A stretch of 64,000 nucleotides of DNA. Origin: Thuidium tamariscinum. Taxonomy: Eukaryota; Streptophyta; Bryopsida; Hypnales; Thuidiaceae. Under the pieces are notes generated by a model. It had not been told where the DNA came from and did not search any database. It saw nothing but the letters and a program-made list of their open reading frames with translations. The stretch's first letter is position 1; every line of letters starts with the position of its first letter. Below, in pieces: positions 19,734 to 34,400 of the stretch. The stretch is from contig OX344756.2 of NCBI GenBank assembly GCA_947034885.2, positions 10,908,098-10,972,097 of the forward strand, in the 5' to 3' direction. A program made the position numbers and the translations under genes.

Positions 19734-21794
19734 ATGGGAGAAAACACTAAAAATATAGACGTAGAAGTGGCCAATGAAGAAGGTGGTAGTGAAGAAGAAA
19801 TAATTCCAATTGAACTTCAACCTTGGAGTGATTTTAATTTTTTTAATTATAAAACAAAAGAAGAAGGTGATTTTTGGAATCACTATACCCCACATCAATT
19901 AGGCATTATATCTTCAAATGGTCCTATTGAGTTGCTTCATCGAGCATGGAATAGATTACAACAAGGAATTACAATGACATTTGACAATGACAATCCACAA
20001 CTAAATAAACTAAATCATTGGGATCCTTTTGAGATAAAAAATAAAGAAAAAAGGTTGTATCATACTTATTCACCAATAATTCTAGATGCTAAATCTGGTA
20101 ATTTTGAGGTTCTTGCTTTTTTTCCACCTTTGCACAATCGGAAACAAATTCAAGGATGTTGGTATACAATGCCAAGCTTAGCATTTCTTCCAATTGGAAT
20201 TAAAAGAGTTATTGGTGGTGATGGAGGTTTACTTGTATGTGATGGAGGAATGTTATGGACAGGGGTTTTAGAAGAATCTAGTGAATTGTCGCCTTTGACT
20301 ACTCAACCTCCTCTCATCCTTGGAGGAAGGCTAGTTCCAATAGAGGCAAAAAAATGGTCGAGAGATAGTTATTTGCTTGGACAAAGCATTACATTAATTT
20401 GCAATCCAATAACACAAGAATTTATGTATTTTCCACCATTTGTTAGAACGATGACTTTAAATGCAAAAGCAGCATGCATAAGATATTTAGATTTTGCAGA
20501 ACTGCAACTGCCTACACCACCACTTGAAGAAGTTGTTAGTAAAGAAGATCATGATTCACTACAAGATGGTGAGAGTGTAAGTGAGCGCATTGAAGAAATT
20601 GTAAGAAAAGCTTCAAGAAGAAGTACTACACTAGAAAAGAAATTGTCTAGGAAGATGAGTATGAGAAAGTTAAGTACTTTAGGAAGAAGAACAAGTTTAT
20701 ATGCAAATTTAGATGATGAATTGGATGAAATAGATGTTGAAAATGAAATGAAAAAGGGTCAAAGACCATCACGACGGCGATCATCAACTTATGCATCTGA
20801 AGATGTGCATATGCCACAAGAAGTTGAAAAAATCATTGAAGGTAGATTTCAAAGATTACATAGGTTATATTTTGAATGCTTTGGGCACATACCAATAGAA
20901 ATTCCTCCTCCAACTCGTCACTACGTTGTGGTTATCATGGGTTATCAACAAGAAATGAAGTTTGATGGATATGAATTAAATAGAATTGTATGTTGTGTAT
21001 ATAAATCTAAACAACAAGATCAATGGTCTTACATACGTCCTATTCCATGTCCATCTCGAACAATGTTAAGTGAAGTTGGTCGAACAAGCCTTGCCATGTT
21101 AACAAGTCTTGTCAATAAAGAGTAGATGGCAGTTTGTTTTGGTGCCATAGTAATGGGAGATATCAAACAAGCCATTGAAAAAGAAGAACACCAATATCGG
21201 GCATTAGAAAAGGATGAAAAAATACACAATGATCAGATAGAAATTCCAGCAATCTTTTTTATTTCAGTAGTTCCATATGATGATACTGCACTTGTATTTC
21301 CATTCCATCCTGAAGGTTATGAAGAAAATGAGCTAAGTTGTCCAATTGTACTTCAACCATTTGGTGTAAAGAGTCCAGAGATTATAGTCGTAGTAACAAG
21401 GAAACCATATCATGCTGATAGACTTCTTCTTTTTCAAGTGGAGATTGAGCATGATGAATTGAGTGATAATCCAAAACCAAGTGGCCGTTTTTTGTGGATT
21501 TCAGAGACACCGCCATGTGTATATTATAATTTATTTTATACTAAAGAATTTACAAATAAACCCTTTGAATCATCTGCTGGTAATGGTTTGATTTGTATTA
21601 AGTCAACTGATGGACACAGATTAGGAATATATGACATGTATACAACAAGATGGTGGATTGAAGATTTCCACAAGTTTCGACCAATAGGAAGGAAACAAAA
21701 ACCATTTCAACTTTTGGATGTATCTTCATGGGAGCCAAATTTTTGTCAAAGGGCGAAATATGACTTTAAATATATTGGTGGAAGAGTAGATTGA
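19734..21794 (+). pseudogene. Intronless kelch/F-box-associated-like protein, split by one in-frame TAG
   Basis: A single open frame of about 2.06 kb is interrupted only by TAG at 21123-21125. The first part is 463 aa from the ATG at 19734; the second is 222 aa and starts with ATG right after the TAG in the same frame. Features resemble plant F-box-associated beta-propeller (kelch-type) proteins: GGDGGLLVCDGG (about residues 167-178), LICNPITQEFMYFPPF (about 222-237), and, after the stop, a FLWISETPPCVYYNLF block and a GNGLICIKSTDG block. No F-box is visible at the N-terminus. A basic Ser/Arg-rich linker with coiled-coil-like periodicity lies at about residues 275-385. Without introns and with AT-rich codons it may be a retrocopy. 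The intact frame on both sides implies a very recent nonsense change, readthrough, or two separate products. Confidence 0.65.
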
Positions 21795-24700
21795 AACTTG
21801 AATCTTTGGATGAAAAGGAAAAAGAAACTCCCAAAGGGGATACAAAGTTCTGAAAAAATAAAATTATGTTTGGAATATTAGCCCTTAAATTTTTTATTGA
21901 ACATAATATAGTTGATATGTTTTTAGAACAACCATTTTTAGACTTAGAAATGTCAAAAGCCACTTATTGTTGGGCTCATTTTCAAGAATATAAATTTAAC
22001 AATAAAGTGGTATATTTAGATAAAGAAGAAGATTCACTATTGAAATAATTAAAAAAATTCAAAGTGTGTGTGGTCAAGAGGTCAAGAGTCAAAAGGTTAT
22101 TGAATAGGGAATTCTAGACAATAAAATGGAAGCATGTATTTTTTAGCTCTTTGTCATATATATCTAGTGACAACCAATAGAATATACATCTTGTACTTGT
22201 TCAAATTTTTCCCCCTATTGTACATCTTTTCTTGTATTCTTTGACTTAAACATGTTTGATCTTGAGTTTTATCTCTAAATTTGTAGCAAATCTTTCATTT
22301 TTTCATATTTTTTGAAATTCAACAATGAAATGGTCATTGCTGCAAGACCATTTTCTCACTAATTTTTGGTCCTACTTAGTCAACTTGAGAATCACTATAG
22401 GATACCAGCTTTCTAAAATGATATGTGTCCAAAAGAGCCAATCAAAGTGCAATTTTAGTTACTCCCAAACATGGATTTTCTTGAAATAATCTTTGGTTTT
22501 ATGTTATAATCTCGTAATTTCTAAGTTAGATTGAAACCAAATTTTATAGGGATTATAAAAATTGGGCTTTCTACAAGATCCTAATGTTAATTTTGCCTTA
22601 AAATGATTAATTGCCTTTTGAGTTTCAATTCTTTGTAACTTATGAAATTGGGATCTAAAATACCTTGAAAGTTACTCGAAATTTTAAGAGTTAGTGAATT
22701 TGATAATAAAGAATTTAAAAAAAAAAAATTGTAGTTAACCCTTGAACACCTAATTGGTCATTATAGAAATCATCTTTTGGAATACTAGAAGTGAATAATT
22801 GCAAAGATGAACATCTTCACTATTACCTTATATAGAAGGATTCTTTATCAGGATTCTTTATCCATCAAACACTCAATTTTAGGCAACCATGTGGTTACAA
22901 GGTTAAATATTGTCAATAAGTCATGAGTTGGTATTGAGTCTAATGATGAATTGGTGATTGAGTATATTGATTTTTTGAATAGTCTCCTCATATATCTTAT
23001 CAATCATGTATCGTAAATGCTTATACAATTTATTACCTCTTAAAAAAGACTAGCCTTAAGACTAGTCATAATTAAGCTACTATAATAGGGGCCAATTGGA
23101 TCCATAGAAAAATAAAATGAGAATGCATGGTCTACCTAGGCAAGTTTATGGTACATCTTGTACAAATGCAAACACCAATACATATTGAAGTATGGATATC
23201 AATACATAGGAACATTTATACTTGAACAAATATGAACATGTAGATGCAGATGTAGATATGGTGGTTGACACAAGGGCTAATTATTCTATATGTTTTGGTG
23301 ACTACTTCAATTGACAAATATTTCAAACTCTAAAGTTTAGAAAATAAAATTGAAAAAATTGGTTAAGGGTATTTGGCCTAAAGTTATTGATTGACACTTT
23401 GACACATTGAATGCCTATCTAATCACTATTTGTTCAAATATAATAGATACAATCGTTATTTTTCAATCAATGAACTATTCAAGTCAATTCAATTTGTACA
23501 CTTGCATCCATCCATGTAAGGATAAACTTTCATTTATTTTTAGAATTGTGCAAGCTTGCAAGATGCCCTAGGTTGATTGTAAGATACACCTACTAATTTT
23601 GTTAATCATCCTAATCATTAGAGATCACCTAAATTTAAAAATAGCCAAAATAAGTCAGTTTATAGTCTTTTAGGAAATCATTTCATTTTACTAACCCCTT
23701 TTATTAATTTAAAATGTGTAATCAACATTTCTAGAATGAAAACTGATCATGATAGTCTACATGTGAAGTTTAGTTTCATGACAATATGATATATATTGCA
23801 AAAGTAAAAAATAAAACCTTTTAATATTTCAATGTCAAACCATAGATAAAAGTATATTCTAAAAATCATTAATTATTTTTATTCAATTGTATATTTGTAT
23901 AGATTGATACCTAGTCAAAACATTTGACCATTCAATACCAAATAATGAGGTGAAAATTATGAGGTGTTTTATTTTGTAGGCAATGAAGGTAGAGAAAACA
24001 TAGAGTCCGATTTTTTTAATTCAATTCTAAAAGTTCTTAAAGAAAAGAAAAGAGATAAGACATCTATCTTTTACAAGAATATTCTCACCATTGGGATTTA
24101 AAACTCTTAGTTCTTTTATAAATGGTTATCAAGAGTTTATTTTTTTTCTTTCATCTAGTATGACCTTCTCTTCATAACTTTTTTGAAGATGAGTACGAAG
24201 AATAAATAACTAAAGTATCTACATATTATCTACATATATCTACATCTCAACCTATTTTCCAACATATTGATTGAATTGCAAAAGTTTTCAACTTACAATT
24301 TATTTTCTAAAAATATTGAAAGACAAAATTGCACCTTTAGAAAGGCTAGATGAACTACTTTTTGGAGATTAAGAACATTGAATTTGCAATTGGTGAGAAT
24401 TTTTTTAGAACCTGAATTTTTTGGAATATGTACTTAAATAACTTTTTAGATAAATATACTACAAATAAATATAGATGAAGATTGTAGCTTGCTTTAGGTG
24501 CAAATACTTTGAAGCGGTTTTGGACCCAAAGCTAGTATAATACAAAAAATAATAAATCTCCAAAAATTAAGAGTAAACCGAGATTGTGTAAAAATGCTTT
24601 CAAGATTGTATAGAAGAATGAACTAATGGAAAAATCTAAGGAATAGATATTTTGATGTCTAAATATTGAGAATTTTAAAAAATTAATTAAGGCTTTATAT

Positions 24701-25279
24701 GCTCTTTGTATTACTAGTGATGCCTAAAAGAACATTTTGGAGTCTTCTTTGGGAGTATGGAGACCTTGGTAATAGGAATTTTTATGAAAATATTAGAGCT
24801 CAAACGATACTAGATTTCTATTGGAAATCATTTTTTCATTGATACTCTTAGACTATTCATGTGTTATTCTACTTAAAATATATAATTTTTTTGTGAAATA
24901 TTGATGAAGAGATGAAAAATGGATTTTCAACTATGGAGTGCTGATTTCTAATTTTAGAATGATACAATAAAAAATATGCTCCATAATAAGTGACACTATA
25001 ATACAAATTAGGAGAAATTTTCAAGCTTTTTTATAAGAATTGTTTCACTTATATTTAAAAATCATGGCAATTTCATGTTTTTTTCTAAAATAATGTGAAA
25101 TTTTTACAACTACCATAATAAAAGACATGTAATTAAATCTCAAAAAATAAATTCCAAAAATGAGAGATATAAGTACTTGAAAAATGAAATTTAAGTATAT
25201 CCTTGTCTTGAAGAAAATATAATTATAGGCTTGTCTTTTGAGGGTTAAAAGTCTTAAACCTTTAGAGCCCTAAACTGGG
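21795..25279. other. AT-rich gene-less stretch
   Basis: No supported gene. Small open frames such as 21866-22048 follow the kelch-like gene but have no recognisable motif. Confidence 0.5.
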
Positions 25280-26060
25280 TTTTTTTGGCAACATAGCAAA
25301 TTTTGGCAGTTGACTACAAACAAAGTTTTTCTTCTTGTCTCTTTTAAATTTTCACACATGTACCCAAAAAGTAGCTTTAAACCTAACAATTTTTATAACT
25401 TTCGATTTCATGGTTAAAAAGTTATTTTATGATAAGTAGTTTTCATTACTTGGTAGGCAACCCAAGAAGCTAAAAAAACTTCTTTGAAAATTACTTCTTA
25501 AACAATTTGAAATTTAAAATCAGTTTATTAGATTTATATGTTTATAGAAATATTTGAATCATTCCATTTTGAATTATGACATGAAAGTTATGAAGAATTT
25601 TAGTTTATCAATAGTTTGTAGGTAATCATGAAATTTCTATTTTAAGATAAATTTTGAAATCCTTTATTTTATTCAATTTTTTATATTTTGAAAAAATAAA
25701 AACATTACATGTAGGTTGTTTCTTATAACATTAGAAACATTAGAATTGGCATTTTTCAATTCTATAAATAAATTGTTAATAATTTAGTATTTTGTATCAT
25801 TCTCTATTTTTTTCTACTTACTATTTTTTCCTATATGTTTTACACTTTCAAATGATTTGAAAATGATTTTAGCAATTTTGCTTTGAAGAGCAAATCTGAA
25901 CAGTAACCACTATTTTAGACATTTTTATAGACAAATGTGACATCTAAAGTGCACCTGCCTGGGTTTTTTTTGGAGATATTTGCATTTAAAGAGAAGAAAA
26001 TAAGTTTATTTTATACCTTGCTTGATTAGATATTTCACGTTTGAAACTTAAAACTGATGG
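25280..26060. mobile_element. Old copy of the 951-bp TIR element family
   Basis: The segment follows the same order of blocks as 28370-29307 and 51908-52858, but is more diverged. Matching blocks are GGCAGTTGACTACAAACAAAG, a TCATGGTTAAAAAGTTAT-like segment, AAAAAACTTCTTTGAAAA, CCTATATGTTTTACACTTTC, and ACAAATGTGACATCTAAAGT. Ends are not sharp. Confidence 0.6.
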
Positions 26061-26628
26061 TTTTGATTTTATTGTTATTTATGTTGAAAAATTGAATAAG
26101 AAATCTAAAAAGAACTTTAGAAAAAAATAATTTCATTTTCACTCATTAAAAAATTGTTAAGTAGAAGTAGGTTCAAAATTGAAAAATAAACTAAATTATT
26201 AATAGCTTTAAGATGGAATTGAATTATAGTAATCTCAATAGTGAGATTATTCTAGCAAAAAAATTAAATAACTTGTTTTGAAAAATTGTAAAAATTGCAT
26301 TTGAAAATGGATTCTATGAGGGTTTGTTTCTTAAGAAGAGGCTTAGATTGCCCCCCAAAATAAGGTTGTCCATAACTTTCTCATTTCTAGTCCAATTGGA
26401 ATGTTTCAAAGCTTCACATGTAGATAAAAATATAGTATTAATAGAGACTTAAGATAAAAAATTATTTTGACTTTTTGTAATTGTTTGTATCATATCCACT
26501 AATCTACATGCTTGCTTATTGTGCCAATTTTTTTGCTTTCAAGGACTAATTGATATATAAATTACATACCTAGAAAGCTCTCATAGAGTCACACAACCTC
26601 CAAAAATATTCTTTGCAAATTGAGACAA

Positions 26629-27367
26629 GAGTGATTGCACAAAACACTTGTACTATTTTCCATCATACGTCTCATGCTGACTTGTTTTTTGACCATAACT
26701 TTTTCATTTTTGCTCCAAATGATTCAAGATTTCTAGAATAGGTACTCATAACTATCATATACTTTTCATAATTTTTTCATAATTTTCAAAAATAATTTAA
26801 AATTAAAATAGTACTAGTGAGTAGTGATTGAATGTCACAAATGACAATTTGGAGGTTTTTAGTACTAAGGAGTACATTTTTCTTAATGATTTTAAGATGA
26901 AATTTGGAAGAGATGTTCTTCCAGTAGACTTCTAGCTCTCCAAGGAAGGATTTTTGAAAATAGTTAATTTTATATGGTGTAGAAGTCTACGAAGTGAGCT
27001 TCTTTCTATTTGTATTTTGAAACATATAAAATATTATTTTGGTGGGTTTTTTGGTGAATGACCATTTCTATAAAGTTGTTGCAAATGGAAACTTTTTATT
27101 TCTTATATTTACTTATTTTTACTATCTTTCCCTAATTAAAACATGAAGGTATGTATTTTCTTGAGGTTTGACACTTTTCAAGTTGTATTGCTTAGAGAAT
27201 TTTTCTATACAATTCCTTTTGTGGGTACCTTCATCTTAAAAGTGTATACATAAGTCATATTTTTTTTAATTTAAAAATTAATTTATTAATATAATAGTAT
27301 TCCATAAAAAGTTAGGAATACTGTTGTAAAATGCAATAAATAGTACAGGTGTTTCGTGCAACCACCC
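26629..27367. mobile_element. TIR transposon of the GGGTGATTGCAC family, 4-bp TSD ACAA
   Basis: This 739-bp element begins GAGTGATTGCACAAAACACT and ends AGGTGTTTCGTGCAACCACCC, the same termini as the palindromic element at 2284-3338. ACAA lies directly on both sides (26625-26628 and 27368-27371), independent proof of a 4-bp target duplication. The interior shares short segments with the 2284-3338 arms (TTTTTAGTACTA, and a TTGACCATAACTTTT-like stretch) but no longer folds as a near-perfect palindrome. It is non-coding. Confidence 0.8.
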
Positions 27368-28369
27368 ACAATAGGAATCTAGCTAGATTCAAATATAATT
27401 TACCCCAAAAGAACAAATAGTCTTTGAAGGGTTGAAAAAATAAAAATCCTAAATGTTTTGGAAAAGAAAGTCATATATGAAAACCTAAATAAATCAAATT
27501 TTTATAGGATTTAATTATAGATTAAAACTTTGACCAAATATATTCACTACTAATTAAATGCTTTTTGATTCTATATATTTATATATTTTATAAATATATA
27601 GATTTCTTTAGTGTGTTGCATTAACCCTAAAATCCTTGAGTCCAAAAGTGTCCCTTAGATGATAGTTTAGGGAAGCTTGAAGGTGGACTTTTCTTTTGGG
27701 GGACTTGCTTGAATTAATTCATAATAAATGATGTTGGATGTTTTTTTCAGATAGTATTTTTGACTTTCCTATATAAAGAGGTGACAAATCCATATTAATA
27801 ATGTATTTTGGCCACTTATGCTCCTTCCCTTGATTTAAAATACAGTTGTGAAAATGTTCCTTTTTGAATTTGAGTCCATTTAATGAAATGTAACTTAGCA
27901 AAATCAGTTTTCACTACCAATTCAAAAATTTGGGAAGTTGATAATATTGAATATTTTATAGCAATCCAAAGTTTGAACCTATAATTAATAATTGTGGAAT
28001 CCTAATTTTTTAATTTTAAAGTGGTGTAATAAAACAAATTGCACCATAATAGTTTAGATTGTAATATCAATCTATATAGAGTGTTTTAGATTTTTGATGC
28101 ACATATTGCATTTGATATGAATTATTTTGCTTTCTTTTACATAAATTCATGATAATTTCAAAAGTTCACAAAAAAATGTAAGTTATTAATGACCAATGGA
28201 AGACATGTAATGACATTAAAAGAGATTTGAGGGCAAAAAAGAGTTGTTTTAAGGTTGTTCCTCTAGCTATTTCCTATGTTGTCCAAAAATTGCAAACCAT
28301 TCTTGATGCCTAATTTTTGAATTTAAGAAAAAATTAATTCAAAGAGTATAAATAAAATTGAAAATTAAA

Positions 28370-29307
28370 TTAACCTTTCTGAGATTATAAATTTTTTGGG
28401 CAGCTCACTACGAATGGAGTTTTTTTTTTTTTCTTTGAAATTTTGATACAATGTGTGCCCAAGGAGTAGCTTCAAGGCCCGACAATTTTCATAACTTTTG
28501 ACTTCACGGTTAAAAAGTTATGGCATGATATGTTGTTTTCTTTATTCAGCGGGCAGACCGGACAACTGAAAAAACTTCTTCAAAAAAACTTTTTTTTTTA
28601 AAAGTGAAATTTCAAATTAGTTCTTTAGGTTTATACAGATATGGGAAGCTTTGAATCAATCCATTCCGATCAATGAGTCAAAAGCTATGAAGGTTTTGAG
28701 TTTGGGGTAGTTTGCGGATAGTTACAGAATCTCTGTAGTACAAAACAAGTTTGAAATTCTTCATTTAATTCAATTTTTCATATTTTTGGAAAAAAATAAA
28801 AACAGAAGATGTAGATTGTTTATTAAAACATTTCAACCATTGGGATTGAGAATTTTCAATTCCATGAATAAAATGTTCACAATTTAGTATTTTGGCTCAT
28901 TTTTTACTTCTTTCTACTTACTTCTTTTTTCCTATATGTTGTACAATTCCAAATGGTTTGAAATTTTTTTGAGAATGTAGCCAACTTGAATTGAAGTATG
29001 AATTCAAAGAGTAACCACCATTTTGAATTTTTTTTCACACAAATGTGACTTTGTGAAGTGCAGCTGCCCGGATTTTCGCAGGGATAAAAAAATAATTTTT
29101 GTCAATTCCAATGCTTATATCTTGCAATCTACACGGTGAAAATTTCTGAAATTTTTTCCACGTGTTTACAATCCACCTTACTACAAAATCCTATGGTTAC
29201 ATGAGTCAAAAATGTGTTTTTAAGAAGAAAAAAATTGCACTTGTATTAGAAATGGCAGTTTTGGAGCATTTTTGGTGAAAACATAGTCAAAAACCTTTAG
29301 GGATTAA
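28370..29307. mobile_element. Copy of the 951-bp TIR element family
   Basis: About 938 bp, nearly identical by eye to 51908-52858 over most of its length, in the same orientation. It ends AACCTTTAGGGATTAA, the inverted terminus of the family. Its left terminus is shortened (TTAACCTTTCTGAGATTAT). It is non-coding. Confidence 0.8.
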
Positions 29308-31459
29308 ATAATTATTTTTAATCAATTTAAAAATTAATTGATTAATTAGTGACGTGGCTTTGATGTGGAAATGTCTCAACTGTGTCAAACTATTGATGTG
29401 ACACTATTCCTAAAGTTCCCATTGTTAAGAAACTTGTAGTCTTGTAATGCCCTTGAATCTCTCATAGTGCATCTTTTAAAAATAAATACAAAATCCTCAT
29501 TTATAATTAGTTAGAAAGTAAGGTTTGAAAAAAATAGTGATAGGCTCATCCTTTGAGGGTTGACATTAAAGTCTTAAAAACGGTGAACTTGTCTTCATAG
29601 ACTTTTCATCTGTATGGTAGCTAATGTTAGATTCTATATTTTGTAAGCTAAAAATCCAAAGATATGAACCTAATGGTTGTAAAGTGGATCCTATTTTCTA
29701 CAAAAAATTTAAGTCCCATTAATTACTTAATTCAAAAACTTTCAACCCCTCAATTAAAAAAATATTTCAATCCAAACCTTTCCAATATTAATTGTATAAA
29801 TTAATTAAAAATGAAAGGTTCCCATTCATTCCCTCTAAAAGCTTTTCAACTTTCTCAATTGAAAATACATTGGGTTCAATGTGAATCTTGACCCATGGTT
29901 ACAAAGTGGTCCCTACATTCCACCAATATTTGTAAGTTCCATTTGTTTGTTTTTAAAACCTTCTATTCTTTCATTATTCTAGTCTTCATTCTAAAAATAA
30001 ATTCAATCCCAAAGGCTAGCTAGTATTCATTCATTTAAAAAAAATTCATCTCTTTCAATTGAAAAGACATTCAATTTTCTCTAGGTTTTGATTTTAGTTG
30101 TATAACTTCAAAATTTCCATTATTTTTGTTCTAGATCCATTCCACCACCTTTGTCTTGGCTTCATCCTATCATTTTAGTCATGGCTTCAATTTAAGTTGT
30201 CACTTCAAAGGCCCCAATAGTCACAAAGTGAACCCTATATACATCAATACAAAAAATCCAAAGGTCACTCCAAATATTATCTAATCTATAGGTGGCATAA
30301 AATAATCACATGTTCCTTTATCATGAATTCTAAATCATTTGAAGGCCCCCCCCCAAAAAAAAAATCTTTTGAAGGTATAATGAAAAGTTAAAGCCAAAAC
30401 TTTGCTCTTGGATTTTTGTAATATAAAATATTGTATGTTGTTTTTCCATTCTTTCACTGATATGGAAATTCATAGTATATTAGATGGTATAAATATAAAG
30501 CAATTTATACTATTATTATAATATTTCAAATATTGTGATTTCTAGAAATTGTCATTCACTTTCAACTACATTTAGCCAACTTCTAATTAAATTTCATTGG
30601 CACTAATTAGGTCACATTCACCCAAAATTACCATAGATTGTCTTACACTATTCAAACTCTTATTCAAATTTAACCTACTTAAATAGTAAATCAGTCAATT
30701 TTCAAGTGAATTAGAGCATTTATAATTTAATGAATTAGTTGTAGGTCAAATTTTAACATTTTGAATTGCAAGGCATATCATTCCTTTGTAAATTTAGTAT
30801 GTTTATCAAATTGCACATGATACTTGTCAACAAATTTATACTCGAAATAGTTTTTAATTTTGGTATCAACTACTATATTTATTAGTAATGTACATTATTT
30901 GATACAACTTGTGCTACAAATTCAACAAATGTATTGAAAATTCCCCTTTTATACTAATCTTCTTAAATTTACAATTTAATACTTCAAAATATAAATTTTA
31001 TAAAATTTTAAACATCAAAATCCCCTATTTTATGACTTTCAAACTAAACCTACAATGCCAAAGTAATTCTATTCGTATTGTTTTAGACTATCTCTTATTT
31101 TTAATGTTCACGAGGAATATTTTATATAGTCACTAATAATTGCCTTGTTGGTGTTGTTAGATAACATAATTTAGATTCCTTATAAGATTTTTTTTGACTA
31201 AATTTTTTTTTCATACAATATTTACATACATAAAAATTTAATATCTCCTACTTTAGATTTCTAAATGTCTAAATAATGGAGTGGATTTATTGTGATGGTT
31301 ATTTTGATAAAGAATGCAAAGATTTTGCATTATAAATTAAATCAAATAATACTTTAGTTTCATATAATACTTAATTATCACTTTTTTCTAATTGACTCCA
31401 TTATTGCACTAAGATGTGCAATTTACAAGAATGTTTATCAATCAAAAATAGATTTATAC
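29308..31459. other. AT-rich gene-less stretch
   Basis: No supported gene or defined element. It has a short poly-C/poly-A tract at about 30347-30364. It forms the 5' flank of the glutaredoxin gene. Confidence 0.5.
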
Positions 31460-34400
31460 ATGTTTAATTTTGTAAATCATTTGAAATTATGGATTATATT
31501 AGCTATCCCAATTAAAACAACAAAATTGGTTGTTGCAAGGACTTCAAATAAAGAACATCATTGGAATCTTGAATCTAAAGGACATAAACCTTGGAATTAT
31601 TGGAATTATTTGATGATTTTAATACCAAAAGTATTCGAATCTCAAAATATAGACTATGAAGATCACAATGGAGATAGTATTAAATTCAAAAAGACTTATC
31701 AAATACAAATTTTGAATGTAGATAAACAATTAGGGTTTGTTAGTATGGCTTCAATGGAAGCAATGCAATCAATTATGAAGTGGTTTAAGCTAGCTCCTAA
31801 CCTCCACACAAGGGTTGAGTTGAGAAAAGGCAGTGATGATAAAGAACCAAATAAAAACTATGTAAGTTATTCATTCATGAATTTTTCAACATTTTATCAT
31901 TCTTAGTTGAATATTATCACGATTGAATTTTTATTGATGAAATGAAATAAACCTTTGTACAACATTCACTATTTTAACACAAAGATTAAAAATAAATCTA
32001 CCAATAAAATCACCAACCTTCATTTCATATTAACATATTATTTTTTCAGTCTTAAGAAGTTTCCAATTAAATTTCATTTAGTTCAATAATATTTATTTAA
32101 AGAAACATTGGAAGTATGAAATAATCACAGTGGAAGTGTAGGATCCAAGCAATGAAGTGGAAAAAGCCCGTGCTACAAATGTTGTTCAAAATATCATCAA
32201 AAGACATGCTATTGTTGTCTTCTCAAAGTCTTATTGCCCGTAAATATTCATCAATTCTTTTGTGGAAGTTTGTAATATTGCAATAAATTCCTATTGCTAG
32301 TTGAAGGCACCACATTCTTGTCTACATTTTAGGGTTAACAAAACTTTGAAATGAATCTTGATAAATTATCCAATTATTAGTATTAAAAAGGTCAATAATT
32401 CCTAAGATAGTCAAGTTTATTTTCTTGAATCAACAAAGTATTTTTTTTTCATATTCAAGTTTTGTATTATGGGGACATTGCAAAATCTCATTTGTTTTCA
32501 TCAAATTTCTTAAATATGAGCCTCACATACTAGATTTAGGGGGAAAAAAAAGGCATTGCAAATTCATCAAAAAATTTTGAGACAACATATATTGTTTGTT
32601 TTCACTTTCAAATGTATAAAACCCTTGTAATAACAAATTCCATAAATCTTTCAATTCATATATGATGTTGCTAAGTTTCTTTTATCCAAGCAACCTTTAA
32701 CACATCTAGAAAATGATTGTATCATTATAATTTGAAAAATGTTAAGCCTTTAGTTATCAAAGCTTTAAATTTTCTAATTTTGACTAGAACATAATACAAA
32801 GAGATCTAAAAAAGTCATAGGCATTTGAGATTTCATGTGATTTCTTAGTGAATATGTATATAGTTGTGAGTGAAGATATGAAATTTATTTGCAAGTTTGT
32901 TACTTATGCAATTATAAGAATATATGTGATGAACTAATTTTTTTTTACTTCAAGAAATTAAGTTGATAATTTTCTTTTATCATTTGATAATACTTTGCTA
33001 CAAACTAATGATGAAAATAATGCAGGTTTTGTAAGAAGGCACAAACCATATTTTTAGAACAATCTATTAGACCTTATGTTTTAGAACTTGATTTACGAGG
33101 TACTTTCTAAATACTTCAATTTCATTTGATCAATTTGAATCTTAAAATGTAATTTATATAATTAAAACACATTCATGGATACAAAATTGTTAGATAAATT
33201 TTTATTTGAATTTTATATTGTAAATTTTTAGTTTATTCATGGAAAATAATCAATTGTTAAGAGATTATTTTTAACATTTATTCAATTATGTTCTTTATTT
33301 AGATGATGGAGAATACATTCAAGATGTCTTGTTACAAATATCTGGGCGAAGAACAGTTCCACAAGTCTTTATTTATGGTGTTTTTGTAGGTGGTTGCAAT
33401 GGTAATTCTTCTAAGATTGTGCATGTTATATATTAGATGACCACAATCATAACATTCTTAACACAAGGCTAAACTACCCCTTCTTGGATCTTAGGGAGAC
33501 AGGCATATTTTCTAAAATACTACTAATAAGGTTTTTAAGTCCCTTGGATATTAAAAAGAGGGTTTTTTCTTCTCAAAATATTTTATAGGTAGCTTAAGTT
33601 TAACCTTGAAGTGTGCCAATGTCCAATTTCTAAACAATGTACCAATTGAAACTCTTCTTTCTTTTTTGTTACAACTTAGATGAAAGTCATTCTAATTTTT
33701 ATAAATACTTTTTGAAGTTGTTGTCCTATCCAATGGTTAGATTTGGTGTCACTAGAGTATATATTTTTTCTAAAATTATAAATGTAGAAGATTGTCAAGT
33801 AGTTGACCAAGCCAAAATTGCATTGACTCTAGTTTAAAAAAGCAATTGCAAAAATGAGGTCTTAGAATCAAAAAATGCAGAAATTTCAAAAAATCACCAT
33901 CTAAAGAACTTCATTTCAAATCCATTCCAAAAAAATGTACCTGAAAAGGAAAATACTTTCCTTGTAATTGAATTTACAAAGAATTTTCAATTTTCAATTT
34001 CAAAATTTATAGAAAAATATTGGTGATAGCAATGGTGAATCTAACCATATATAGATAGAATCTAAAACTCAAACTCTACAACTTTTATTTGCATCTCAAT
34101 TCCAAAATATTCTTTCTAGTAATACTTTATGATAATTTTTTAGAAATCATCAACTCTAGATATGTATTTCAACACTTACAATAGGAGTTAATAAAGGTGC
34201 AATGTTAAAATGCCAAGGCTTTTGATACTAGGGTTCATTGGCCATGTAGTAGGGAGGACAAATGCTACCCTTCAAGCTAACAATGCTTTGTATATGAGTA
34301 CAAAAATGTGAGCATATGAACCTTGAGCATTTGTATTAGTATATGCCATAGAATCATTGAAGGTATATATAACATAAACATCTACAATATAGGTATCTAT

